Positions 1-10,475 of a stretch of DNA of 64,000 nt are shown here, piece by piece (position 1 is the first letter of the stretch; each line of letters begins with the position of its first letter). This stretch comes from Eucalyptus grandis. Lineage: Eukaryota; Streptophyta; Magnoliopsida; Myrtales; Myrtaceae. A program made the position numbers and the translations under genes. The stretch is from assembly GCF_016545825.1 (NCBI RefSeq), contig NC_052614.1, forward strand, positions 59,775,864-59,839,863. The letters are read 5' to 3'. The notes beneath the pieces are model-generated. The model did no database searches. It had not been told where the DNA came from and was given only the letters and a program-made list of their open reading frames with translations.

Positions 1-200
1 CGACCGCCGCACGATCGCCGACCATCGACCGCTGCCGCACGATCCTCGCACGCCCGCCGCACGACCATCTCACGATCATCGCACAACCGCCGCATGATCG
101 TCGCACGGCCACAGCACGACCGCCTCACGATTGTCGCACGACCGCCGCATGATCGCTGACCGTCGCCACCGACCGCCACCGCGAGAGGGGGTAGTGGCTA
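1..200. repeat. GC-rich minisatellite, unit A1
   Basis: Tandem array of a degenerate unit of about 12 bp built on CGCACGACCGC / CGCACGATCGT. Most differences between units are CG to TG or CA, as expected from deamination of methylated cytosine. The open frames it gives on both strands (Arg/His/Pro-rich) are by-products of the repeat. It is cut by the window start. Related arrays lie at 1784-2015, 4135-4445, 12170-12480 and 13553-14095. Confidence 0.8.
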
Positions 201-777
201 GTGAGTTGGGGGCGGCAGTCCTCCGGCAGCGATCGGCAGCGACCAATACATTAATAGCAAACAGGTAGTGAGCCAAGACGTGGTCGAGGTGGAGGCTACA
301 CAATATCTTCTCGGATTGCATTAATTCTCATTCTCATCGTATTATGCTCCAACCGACCAATACATTAATAGCAAACGGGTACTGAGCCAAGACGTTACTG
401 AGCCAGCCTCAAGGCGAGCAATCTTTTTTCTTGTCCACTTTATTCATCTGCAAGAAGTCATCATAGGATTAAAATGAGTAATATTACAGGTGTCGTCGAC
501 GTGGTGGAGGTTTCTCCGCTCTGGTCCCTTCCTTTTCGTGTTGCTTTAGAAAACGTGTGAGAAAAGTGAAGAGCTGGACTGGACAGGTGTCGACGTGGAG
601 GCTACGCAATATCTTCTCGTATTATCCATTAATAGCAAACGGTAGTGCGCCAATACGACCAATTCTCATTCTCATCGTATTAGCATTCTAGCCGACCAAT
701 ACATTAATAGCAAACGGGTGCAGGTAGTGCGCGCCAATTCTCAGCAAACGGTTGGGCGGGGCATTACTTGTCGTCGT

Positions 778-1400
778 TTTAAAAGCTTCTCCATTATTTT
801 TCTGTTCTTTGAAATCTTCTCATTCTCTCTCATTCAGCCTAGGAGCCCAGGGAAAGGTTCATTCTCACCTGGAAAGGTGCTCTCATTTGGCTTCTCCATT
901 ATTTTTCTTTATTCTTTGACATTCTCTGTGCCCATTTCTCTCACTCAGGGAAAGGTCTCATTGGGAAAGGTGCCCATTTCTCTCACCTAGTTCGACAGCC
1001 TAGGAGCCCAGGGAAAGGTGCCCATGACTCGTTCCTCTTTTTGAAATATAGTTGGCGGGCTTCTCCATTATTTTTCTTTGAAATTCTCATTCTCTCTCAT
1101 TCGTCGACAGCCCAGGAGCCTAGGGAAAGGTGCACAGGGAAAGATGCCCATGAAGTTTCTCGTCCTCTTTCTATGCCCTCCATTATTTTTCTTTGTTCTT
1201 TGAAATTCTCATTCTCTCTCATTCGTCGACAGCCCAAGGTGCCCAGGAGCCCAGGGAAAAGGTGCCCATGAAGTTTCTCATCCTCTTTCTGTGCCCTCCA
1301 TTATTTTTCTTTGTTCTTTGAAATTATCATTCTCTCTCATTCGTCGACAGCCCAGGAGCCCAAGGAAAGGTGCCCATTTCTCATTCTCACCTAGGGAACG
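778..1400 (+). repeat. Tandem repeat of about 110 bp containing micro-ORFs, unit A1
   Basis: About five imperfect copies of a unit that runs from a CTCCATTATTTTTCTTTG stretch, through CATTCTCTCTCATTCGTCGACAG, to AGGAGCCCAGGGAAAGGTGCCC. In at least two copies (ATG at 1150 and 1268) this is followed by a 17-codon ORF starting MKFL with a hydrophobic LFLCPP core. The last unit runs into the longer small ORF at 1407. It looks like repeated duplication of the 5' exon of the small secreted/membrane protein gene. Whether the micro-ORFs are translated is unknown. Confidence 0.7.
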
Positions 1401-1406
1401 GTGCCC

Positions 1407-1550
1407 ATGAAGTTTCTCGTGTGCCTACTTCTTTGTGCAAACACAGTGGGCGCACTTGCACCCCCCGAAGAGACGCATTACGGCAACATTCATTCCCGTG
1501 GTAGTGATCCTCATCACAGGTATTCTTGTAGCTTTGTATTTTTATCTTAG
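1407..1550 (+). pseudogene. Small signal-peptide ORF, unit A1 (frame differs from membrane frame)
   Basis: The ATG at 1407 opens a 47-codon ORF with a clear signal peptide (MKFLVCLLLCANTVGALAPP). A different frame over 1480-1623 encodes a membrane segment (VVVILITGILVALYFYL) and a tail with NPIPIKC, ending at a stop at 1621-1623. That membrane frame is the one kept in units B1 and B2. A run of six C here, against five in unit A2, puts the signal peptide and membrane segment in different frames. The segment between signal peptide and membrane exon is also deleted, between short TTACGG-type repeats. I read this as a decayed copy. A separate 47-aa secreted peptide cannot be excluded. The family is not one I recognise. 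Confidence 0.45.
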
Positions 1551-1783
1551 GAACCCGATTCCCATTAAATGCACCATTGGTAGTCTAGAAATGGTCGCAA
1601 GAAACCTACTTGTATCTACTTGAAGCGGATATTCTAGAAGAGTAAGAACATTTGATGTCTCTCTTTTTGTGATGTTTTTGTATTAAGGACAGATCCCGCC
1701 CTACCAAATCATTAAATAAAACATCACGTGGGTATTATAATTTATAATTTTTTGTATTTATTTGTTTTTTTCTTCTTACTCAT

Positions 1784-2015
1784 GGACCGCCAACCATCGC
1801 CGCACGATTGTCCCACGGCCGCCGCACGACCGTCGCACGATCGCCGACCGTCGACCGCTGCCGCACGATCCTCGCACGCCCACCGCACGACCGTCTCATG
1901 TTCATCGCACAACCGCCGCACGATCGTCGCATGGCCACCACACAACCGCCTCACGATTGTCGCACGACCACCGCATGATCGCAAACCATCGCCGCTAACC
2001 GCCACCGCGAGAGGG
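1784..2015. repeat. GC-rich minisatellite, unit A2
   Basis: Same unit of about 12 bp and same position within the larger duplication as the array at the window start. Units A1 and A2 are then nearly collinear from here to about 3600. Confidence 0.8.
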
Positions 2016-2611
2016 GGCAGTGGCTGGTGAGTTGGGGGCGGCAGTCCTCCGGCAACGAATCGGCAGCGACCAATACATTAATAGCAAACAGGTAGTGAGC
2101 CAAGACGTGGTCGAGGTGGAGGCTACGCAATATCTTCTCGGATTGCATTAACTCTCATTCTCATCGTATTATGCTCCAACCGACCAATACATTAATAGCA
2201 AACGGGTAGTGAGCCAAGACGTTACTAAGCCAGCCTCAAAGCGAGCAATCTTTTTTCTTGTCCACTTTATTCATCTGCAAGAAGTCATCATAGGATTAAA
2301 ATGAGTAATATTACAGGTGTCGTCGACGTGGTGGAGGTTTCTACGCTTTGGTCCCTTCCTTTTCGTGTTGCTTTAGAAAACGTGTGAGAAAAGTGAAGAG
2401 CTTGACTGGACAGGTGTCGACGTGGAGGCTACGCAATATCTTCTCGTATTATCCATTAATAGCAAACGGTAGTGTGCCAATACGATCAATTCTCATTCTC
2501 ATCGTATTAGCATTCCAGCCGACCAATACATTAATAGCAAACGGGTATAGGTAGTGCGCGCCAATTCTCAGCAAACGGTTGGGCAAGGCATTACTTGTCG
2601 TCGTTTTAAAA

Positions 2612-3215
2612 GCTTCTCCATTATTTTTCTGTTCTATGAAATCTTCTCATTCTCTCTCATTCAGCCCAGGAGCCCAGGGAAAGGTTCACTCTCACCTGGA
2701 AAGGTGCTCTCATTCGGCTTCTCCATTATTTTTCTTTGTTCTTTGACATTCTCTATGCCCATTTCTCTCACCCAGTTCGACAGCCCAAGAGCCCAGGGAA
2801 AGGTGCCCATGACTCGTTCCTCTTTTTGAAATACAGTGGGCGGGCTTCTCCATTATTTTGCTTCTCCATTATTTTTCTTTGAAATTCCCATTCTCTCTCA
2901 TTCGTCGACAGCCCAGGAGCCTAGGGAAAGGTGCCCAGGAGCCTAGGGAAAGGTTCCCATGAAGTTTCTCGTCCTCTTTCTGTGCCCTCCATTATTTTTC
3001 TTTGTTCTTTGAAATTCTCATTCTCTCTCATTCATCGACAGCCCAAGGTGCCCAGGAGCCCAGGGAATAGGTGCTCATGAAGTTTCTCATCCTCTTTCTG
3101 TGCCCTCCATTATTTTTCTTTGTTCTTTGAAATTCTCATTCTCTCTCATTCGTCGACAGCCCAAGAGCCCAGGGAAAGGTGCCCATTGCTCATTCTCACC
3201 CACGGAACGGTGCCC
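2612..3215 (+). repeat. Tandem repeat of about 110 bp, unit A2
   Basis: Second copy of the array at 778-1400, with the same CATTATTTTTCTTTG and AGGAGCCCAGGGAAAGG blocks. The ATGAAGTTTCTC micro-ORF starts recur at 2959 and 3077. The repeat number and spacing differ from unit A1, so the array has expanded or contracted since the duplication. Confidence 0.7.
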
Positions 3216-3476
3216 ATGAAGTTTCTCATGTGCCTCCTTCTGTGTGCAAACACAGTGGGCGCACTTGCACCCCCGAAGAGACGCATTACGGCAGTGAACC
3301 GAGGCTTCCATCACCGTTTCCTACTGACAACCCACCCGTCTATGGTGAAAAAATTCTCCATGAAGAGAAGCGTTACGGTGGTAGCATTAGGGAAGTTTGA
3401 TGCCAACGTGGGCAATCATTCCCGTGGTAGTGATCATCATCACGGGTATTCTCGTAGCTTTGTATTTTTATCTTAG
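3216..3476 (+). pseudogene. Small signal-peptide ORF, unit A2 (frameshifted)
   Basis: The ATG at 3216 gives MKFLMCLLLCANTVGALAPP and then 66 further codons in a frame that does not match the B copies. The frame matching the B ectodomain is recognisable just beside it, with PRLPS and PPVYG like PRLPSTSKPVYGG in B2/B3. The membrane frame (TWAIIPVVVIIITGILVALY) lies in the third frame. At least two frame changes are therefore needed to read signal peptide, ectodomain and membrane segment together. No intron separates ectodomain and membrane parts here, while B2 and B3 have about 80 bp between them. Confidence 0.5.
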
Positions 3477-3659
3477 GAACCCAATTCCCATTAAATGCAC
3501 CATTGGTAGTCTGGAATGGTCGTGGGAACGAATATTCTTAAGGATGAAAAGTAAATTTCGTGAATTTCCGTGATGTTTATGTATAAGGACATTATTAAGG
3601 GTGATGCTTAATGTATTAAGGATGTGATATTTATGTATTAAGGTAGGGCCCCCTACCAA

Positions 3660-3915
3660 ATCATACTAAATTTTATTGGAGATATGAGATATGGTTAAAT
3701 TTTTATTAGCTCTTGGAGATATGAGATATTGTCCCTCCAATCTATGAATCCCCTATGCTATTTGTCGAGCGATAGCACATCAATTTACACACATCAAACT
3801 ACTGGTCAGCCAATTTGAAAACAAAGAAAGATGGAGGCCTAGGCTTTCTGGTCAAACAAGCGCAGCATCCTGGGCCAGAAGGCCCGTTGACTCAACCTCA
3901 CACCTTGCGTTTGGC
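3660..3915. other. Non-coding stretch between units A2 and B1
   Basis: Short AT-rich then mixed sequence that joins the end of unit A2 to a partial 3' end of a B-type unit beginning near 3917. It contains two copies of GGAGATATGAGATAT. I see no gene. Confidence 0.4.
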
Positions 3916-3916
3916 C

Positions 3917-4130
3917 CATAAAATGCAGTATTGGTAATGTGGAAATGGTCGCAGGAAACCTGTCTGCATCTACTTGAAGCGGATATTCTAGAAGAGTAAG
4001 AACATTTGGTGTCTCTCTTTTTGTAATGTTTTTGTATTAAGGACCGATCCCGCCCTACCAAATCATTAAATAGCACATCACATGGGTATTAAAATTTATA
4101 AATTTTTGTATTTATTTGTTTTTTCTTTTT
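3917..4130 (+). pseudogene. Truncated 3' end of a B-type unit
   Basis: From AAAATGCAGTATTGGTAATG onward this matches the last part of the membrane exon and the 3' flank of the B units (GAAGCGGATATTCTAGAAGAG, then the block before the minisatellite). Only the last codons of the small membrane protein remain, and the upstream exons are absent. It marks a breakpoint between the A and B units. Confidence 0.6.
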
Positions 4131-4134
4131 ACTC

Positions 4135-4445
4135 ACGGACCGCCGACGGTCGCCACACAACCGCCGCATGATCGTCGCCCGCCCGCCGCACGACCACCGC
4201 ATGATCGCACTCGCGCCGGCCGCTACCGCGAGAGGGGGCAGTGGCTGGGAAGTTATGGGCGGCAGTCCTCCGGCAAAGGTCGGCAGCGACGATCGATGAT
4301 CATGCGGCTATCGTGCGACGATTGTGCAGTGGTCGTGCGGCGGCAAGCTACCGACGATCAGTGGCAATCGTCGACCAATGGGCTATGGGCGGCGGCCAGG
4401 CTACGGGCGGCAACAACCGTCACCCGCAGTCACCGGCAATCGGCT
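4135..4445. repeat. GC-rich minisatellite with inverted half, unit B1
   Basis: The first part (about 4135-4220) carries CCGCACGATCG-type units. The later part (about 4290-4360) carries the reverse complement (CGTGCGACGAT, GTCGTGCGGCGGC). The array is therefore folded back on itself and could form a hairpin. The flanking sequence (GTGGACTTCCATCGTACCG and what follows) is shared with units B2 and B3. Confidence 0.7.
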
Positions 4446-4559
4446 GCTAACGGTGGCCGCGGGTGGTAGGAGGTGGCCGACGTGGACTTCCATCGTACCG
4501 AAGAGTGATAGATGATATATTATTTATACTACTTCTATATGAAAACGTAGGCTTCTATC

Positions 4560-4917
4560 GTACCTAAGAGTGAAGAGTGATGCGATGAAAAATGCGCCAA
4601 TTCTCATCACACGCTAATGTATATATGCATTTATAGCAAACGAAAGCCACATGCGAAGCCCGCCAATTCTGTTTTGGACATAACTTGTCATTTAGCGGTT
4701 TCTCCCTCCAGTCTCCGACGTTAAAATCAAGCTTCTCCATCTCTCTTGCTCTTGCAATCTGATCACTTCGTCTTCTCGCGTTCTCATTCGACAGCCAGGA
4801 AGTTTTTCGCATGCTTGGCCGTAGCTTTGTCCATCTCCTTGGTAAGTTCCCTGCTCCCTACGACTAATCTGAATATGCTGCGTCCACCAATGTCATATTT
4901 ACAACCTATGCCTCTAT
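4560..4917 (+). pseudogene. 5' half of unit B1, interrupted
   Basis: Collinear with 12590-12940 and 14210-14540: conserved upstream region, a short ORF at 4811 (MLGRSFVHLLG) and a good splice donor (CTTG|GTAAGT) near 4842. At about 4917 homology to the other B units stops just before the signal-peptide exon. It resumes at about 11885 with the intron before the membrane exon. The signal-peptide and ectodomain exon of this copy is missing, and about 7 kb of other DNA lies in its place. Confidence 0.6.
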
Positions 4918-7900
4918 GCGATAGCTCCTGGTTTTTCAGATACAAGGAGAGAGCGACTGAAGTCGTTTCTTAGGCTGGCCACATTCAACCTCTCTCGTGA
5001 AGTCGACAAGGTATATCTGGTTTCCTTTTCTGTCTCCTGAGAATTCGAGTGAGTAACACAACAAAAGTCAGCTTTTGGTTCTTCCTTCACTGTGCGCATG
5101 TGGGGCAGTTCATGGTGTTGATCAACATAAATGTGCTGTTGGATAGCCTGGATAATGTAGTTAATCTGATACTCTTTGAAGCTCAGTAATGAGGCTCTGG
5201 TGTTTGCAATGGAAGCATGTTGCTTATGGCTTTCAGCAGCAATCATTGTTCTGTCTAATCTATTATTTCTTGAATATGGTGTACTCAATGGAAAGAGTAG
5301 GATGAGCCAGTGATGCTATTTGGTTAACCAGTAATATTTAGCGAGTCCTTGATCGAGGTGACATCTCCAAATTTGTGTATGGACAGACAAACTCGAGATC
5401 CTAATTTCAATGATTTAGATTATATGTTTCCACCTCCACTTTTGGATGTCCTTATGCTATCCGTCTATAGTAGCACTTCTTTCTCCCCCCTTTCCTCTCT
5501 TCCATTCATGGCTTGCAGTGTAGAAAGGCATGTAAGTCGATTCTGGTGCTCAGCAGGAAGGGAGGAACTCGTGTTAATCGAGAAAGAGTTCTAAATACTG
5601 CATCTCAACGAGAAGTTTGATTGCCTTTGGCCAGTCAATCTGCTGAAGTATCTGCTGAGTTAATAACATGGTGGACCCTGTTGGCGAAAGCTTTAACAAA
5701 ATTTCTAAGACACCTATGTTTTAAAATTATTCATTCAAAGCAAGGATCCTCAAGGTTTCATGGCTCCCTGCCCCTACCTTCATTACCGGACATAATGCAT
5801 TTATATGCTCTTCTGTGTGTGGGAGATGTTCTTCCCTTGCTCCTTGTTTCTTTGCATAAAGAATGAGTCTTTCAACTAGCTGGATTAAGTGCCGTGTAGT
5901 GTTGAGTTAGATGAATCACACATCATAGCCCTAATTTGAACTTGGAAAATTCTTTGCTTATTGATTCAGATGCAAGAGCCAGTATTGAAGCTGCATCAGT
6001 TAGAAACACACTTGAGAAGCAGAAGACAACAACCCACTTGCTCGGCTACCTCATCTGATGGTGATGTAGTGGAACGTCCCCATAAAAAGATAAATATATT
6101 TTCTTCCTCTTCCTCAGTGAGCATTTCTAAACACAAGAGTCGTGATCGACTTCAACCAAGTGAAAATGTACTTATTCTTCTGGTTTCTTCTTTTCTTCTC
6201 TTGCTTTCATATCCAAAATAAGAAAATCTAACCAATTCTCTTACGTGGACTTTGTTCTGTTCTGTGTCTTAATCCGACACAGGGTTCTGCTGGTAAAAAC
6301 AACGAATCAAAATTTTCTCAAACGGATTTGGTAGAAAAGGATAAAGTTTGTGCTATTGAGACAAGGTCTGCTCCATGCCAAAGGCCACAAACGTCCAAGG
6401 TCCAGTTACTTTCTATCTTGCAATTTTTCTCAGTATGAATTTTTTTTTACATTTTATGCATCTTCTCGTGTTTTGTTAAGTTTTCGAAATATTTTGCACC
6501 AAGAACTAGCATGAAGGAGTAGGTGGGCCTAAGGTAGACCTGCTAGACATTCACAAGAGTCCTCTTTGTAATTAAGCTTCACACTTCCTGAGCAGACTGT
6601 CTCTCACTTTCACCTCGTGAAATTTAGATAGTCATTGACTTCTTCCTCCCCTCCACCTTTGTTCTCTTTTGTTTTTCATCCTTAAGTTTGGGATAGGCCC
6701 TAGGAGGTGCTCATGACAGCACATGAATAAGAAAAGTAAAACAGAGGATGAGGGTAATCTTTGTTTAATAGTATCTGTTTGTCCTAAATGTGTGGTATCA
6801 ATACCGATACCTGTGATGGTGGTGAACTTTGATATTTTGAAACTGGAAAGTAGCTGAATGATGTTTATACTTACTTTGGTTGCTTATTAGAAGTTTTTTT
6901 AAGATGGCCTCTAACGGGGATACTGGAAATGCCATTTTCAGGCCAATGACCCGTAGAGAAAAGATGCAGCTTCATAAACTAATTCAGAACCTACCGCGAG
7001 ACAATCTTGTACGAGTGGTGGGAATTCTCGGACGTAGCTATAGTTCAAAAACCAATCTCTGTGATGTGCCTATGACCTAGAAAAGGAGGTAAGACCGGTC
7101 TTGTCGCGACATCCCGAAATTCGACCTCGTTTCGATAAAATGAAATGCGCATTTCTGTCGACGTGCCTATGGCCCTTTTTCTCTGAGCCGATCACTCACG
7201 AGTTAGCTAACCTATTGGGTGAGTTAAGGGATATAACCGCGGTAAAATCCCTAAAACTACCTAATTGGTTGGATTGGACTAAAATCGCGTTCGGTCGATT
7301 TTAATCACGAAATTTAATTCTATTTTGGGAATCGAATATTCTGACGTGTCACACCATTTTTGGGACCGTCTCATCGTCTATCAATTTATTCATGTCCGAA
7401 ATTTCAAGAAAGAAATTGTCGAAGGAAAAATCGAAGATCGAAGAAAATAGAAAGGAAATAGAAAGAGAAAAGAAAAATGAGAATAGTTGTATTCTTTTCT
7501 TTCTTTTTCTCTCTCCCCTTTTTCTCTTTATTTTCTCTCTCTTCTCTCTCCTCCCTTTCCCCTCGTGCGAAACCCTCCCCAGCCGACCACCCCTTGCTGT
7601 CTTCCACTTTGCTTTCTTTTATTTTATTCTTTTTCTTTTGACCGGTCAAAATCTCTCTCTCATCTCTCATCCCTCTCTCTCACTCTCTCTTCTTCCCCTT
7701 CTTTCTTCTCTCTTCTTCGCGGAACCCAGAAACGGAGGAAGGACAGCAGCTCACCGCACCGTCGCAGCTCGCCACCGCACCGCCGCCCCTGCACGCCGCG
7801 CACGCCCCCGCGTCCGCCGCCGCCCCTTCGCACCTCGTCGTCCCCGCCGTGCGCCGTTCAGGCCGTTTGGCCTCTGCTCAGCCTTCGTTCCACCCCGTCC

Positions 7901-8384
7901 GGCCACCTCCGGCCGCCGTTTGAAGCCGCCGGACCTCCACCGGCCTTCCCCCGCGCCTTGCCGCCCTTGCCGTGGTTGTAGGTTGCTGTTTGTGTGTTTT
8001 TCCAGCCATTCCAGCAGACCCACGAAATGGGTTTCCAGCTGGTTCAAGGCCGTTTTGGGCCGTTTCCCGGCCCCGAACCCGAGCGGTGCTTTGGAGTTTG
8101 TCGTTCCTCGCGTCGCCGCCATCGGATTGATCCGATTTGCGGGCGATTTGGTGAGTAATCTCACTAATCCAGGATTAGTGGCTAATTATGCTTTAAGCTG
8201 GTTTAGATTTAATTAATTATGTTTAGGTTGTTAGATTAGAATAAATTAGCAATTATTAGTCAATTGTGATGTGATTTAGATAAATTGATTGTGTAATTAG
8301 CAAGTAGACGTGGTCTATTAATTATTGGAAGTGCCTCATTTTTCCGGACCCTTAGTGGGCTCCACTTAGGCTTTTCGGGCCTAA

Positions 8385-8830
8385 GTGGATTTTTGTATTT
8401 AAATATTAATTTTCGGAATTAAATTAAATAATTATTTATTTTCCGAAAATTCAAGGGAGATGGTTCGGAACCGGAATATTATGCGGACAACTGTGGTGAA
8501 GTCCGTTTATTTAATCGGGCTTTATTTTGAGCCAAATGGGATTTTAATATTAATTATTTAATATTCGAAATTAATTAATTAATTATTTATTTTCCGAAAA
8601 TTCAACTGAGATAGCTCGGGACCGGAATATTGTGCTGATGACCGTGGTGAAGTCCGTTTAGTTAATCGGGCTTTATTTTGAGCTAAATTGAATTTTTAAT
8701 AATAATTATTTAATTTTCGAAATTAATAAATAAATTAATTATTTTTTTTGGAAATTAAGATTTTGATGGCCGACGACCGAAATCTCGTGCTGATCGTCGT
8801 GGCGCAGTCCGTTTATTTATTTGAGCTCCA
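8385..8830. repeat. Three diverged AT-rich repeats inside the LTR
   Basis: Three copies of a unit of roughly 120-150 bp. Each contains a TTTTCCGAAAATTCA-like block, then GGAATATT...GTGGTGAAGTCCGTTTA and CGGGCTTTATTTTGAGC. The third copy (from about 8750) is more diverged (CGACCGAAATCTCGTGC, GTGGCGCAGTCCG). It is internal to the LTR. Confidence 0.7.
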
Positions 8831-9079
8831 CGTTGTATGGAATTGAATAAATTGTGATATTTTAGGGATTTACCCTAAATTGATTGGAATCGATTGAGAT
8901 TGAATTATTGATTGGTGATTGACCAAGTATGTTATTCAGCATTTATAATGCTTTGTTGAGATGATTTAATTAATTGATTGAGAAATCGTTGGGTATTGGT
9001 TATCACACGAAAGGAAGCACGTGGGCTCGGTGAATTGGAATATCACCTGGAAAATGCACGTGAGATTAGTGGTTGATTA

Positions 9080-9400
9080 TATTGAATTGTTTACGTTGGC
9101 TCTGTGATCGTGTATCACCATGGCGAAAAAAGACGCCCGAGAGCATATTGAATTGTTTATGTTGGCTCTGTGATCGTGTATCACCATGGCGAAAAAGACG
9201 CCCGAGAGCATATTGAATTGTTTATGTTGGCTCTCCGCGATCGCAGTATCACCATGGCGAAAAAGACGCCCGAGAGCATATTGAATTGTTTACGTTGGCC
9301 TCGTGATCGGTGTATCACCTTGGCGAAAAAGACGCCCGAGAGCATAGTAAAGTGTTCACCGTACGTCACCTTGGCGAATCGACGCCCGAGAGCATTGATG
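9080..9400. repeat. 65-bp tandem repeat inside the LTR
   Basis: Four to five adjacent copies of a unit of about 65 bp containing TTGAATTGTTTATGTTGGCTC, then TATCACCATGGCGAAAA and GACGCCCGAGAGCAT. The last copy is degraded. Related single pieces (GGCGAAAAGGTCGCCCGAG) continue to about 9490. The units are adjacent without spacers, so this is not a CRISPR-type array. Confidence 0.85.
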
Positions 9401-10475
9401 GAGCTCGTGACTAAGTACAGCATCTAAAAGGGCACGTGGTCTCGGTGACTTGATGCATCACTTTGGCGAAAAGGTCGCCCGAGAGAATGCACGTGAGCCC
9501 AAGTTCGAGGCACGTGAACTCGGAGACTTGGAAGGTCGTCCCGGAGAATACACGTGGCCTAGCTTTTAAATATCCCACAGTGGGGATTGATTTGTTTGGC
9601 ATGTAATCGACTAGGTCGATGCTTTGATTTGATGTGGTGAATTGAATGCCTGAACGGAAATGACCGTGAGTGGTCTTGTTGGAATATAATCGACTAGGTC
9701 GATTTGATCGATGCTTCGATCGGGTGATATGATTGCTTGGGTGCCTATTATGAATTGTACCGACTTCCGGTGTGGGATCGAGGCCAAGGTAAGTCCTCCG
9801 CCCCGTGCGTGTTTAGGCAGCCCGTAGTATAATAGTTTTTCTAATCGGGCTTAGTGGGGTAGAACTCGCTGAGACGTAGTCTCATCCCGCTTTGGGGAAA
9901 ACCATTTCAGGACCCCACTGAAGAGCTGAGAAGGAGGAATCCGAGAAGGAAGACTCGGAGGCGAATCTTAAGGAAAAAGATTTTTGGAAGAAGAAGATAA
10001 TCTCGAGAGGGGCCTTGAGTATGGCCTGGATGGACTGAGAGTCTATCTTCTTTTGAGAATCCATTTTGATGTGAATAGTTTCGAAGTGGTTTATGGTTTG
10101 TATAAAAGTTTGGTTATAAATTTCAATATGAAAAATATGGCCAACGTTTTCTATCCCATCGTTTTATTGTCTGGGATTTTAATTGCTTCCGCATGTGCTT
10201 AATAAATGAAAGGGTCGGCGATACTAGTCCTGGGATATCGCATATTAAAATCGACCAAGGTAGAAGGATGTGTGCGTGCCCGAGGATCGGGGCGTGACAC
10301 TTGCGACATAAGTACGTGCAAGAATTGATATAGGCCTCGCCATACTAATACGAAAATGCTCCATTTCCAGGACAACGGGACACTCTGGAGATTATACTAC
10401 TACGTTTGAGCGGTGGAAAAGGCAAGAAAACTTTCAACCATTCAAGATCCGCGAATCAACTCGAATGCGAACGTC

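Larger units (their letters stand above)
7102..10299 (+). mobile_element. Solo LTR of a large-LTR retrotransposon, about 3.2 kb
   Basis: Begins TGTCGCGACATCCCG and ends GGATCGGGGCGTGACA, so it has TG...CA ends with a TGTC/GACA inverted terminus. CTTG is present at both junctions, though a clean 5-bp target duplication is not resolved. It contains no gag or pol reading frame, primer-binding site or polypurine tract that I can see, which suggests a solo LTR. Inside are a CT-rich then very GC-rich block (7490-8140) with long spurious ORFs, three diverged AT-rich repeats and a 65-bp tandem array. It splits the NET-like pseudogene. The TGTCAC at 7348 is an alternative start. Confidence 0.6.
4939..10475 (+). 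pseudogene. NET-domain (bromodomain-associated) protein pseudogene, split by an LTR
   Basis: Exon-like pieces occur at about 4939-5020 (ends AAG|GTATAT), 5970-6166 (ends AAT|GTACTT), 6283-6400 (ends AAG|GTCCAG) and from 6898. The fourth reads RPMTRREKMQLHKLIQNLP followed by LVRVVGIL, which resembles the start of an extra-terminal (NET) domain as found in plant GTE and animal BET proteins. The expected second half appears only after the solo LTR, at about 10304-10470: KYVQELI, then DNGTLWRLYYYV, a TGA, and AVEKARKLS. With in-frame stops and a 3.2-kb insertion it cannot make a full NET domain. No bromodomain is visible, so it is a fragment. The assignment rests on motif memory only. Confidence 0.45.

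Noticed and set aside
1742..2030. Overlapping ORFs on both strands (His/Arg/Pro-rich)
   Set aside because: Products of the 12-bp GC-rich minisatellite; the unit length is a multiple of three, so all frames stay open.
7392..8216. 274-codon ORF with a Lys/Glu start, hydrophobic middle and Pro/Arg-rich end
   Set aside because: It lies wholly within the solo LTR, over a CT tract and GC-rich block, with no domain and equally open frames on the other strand.
9080..9400. Regular repeats resembling a CRISPR array
   Set aside because: Adjacent 65-bp units without unique spacers, inside a plant retrotransposon LTR.
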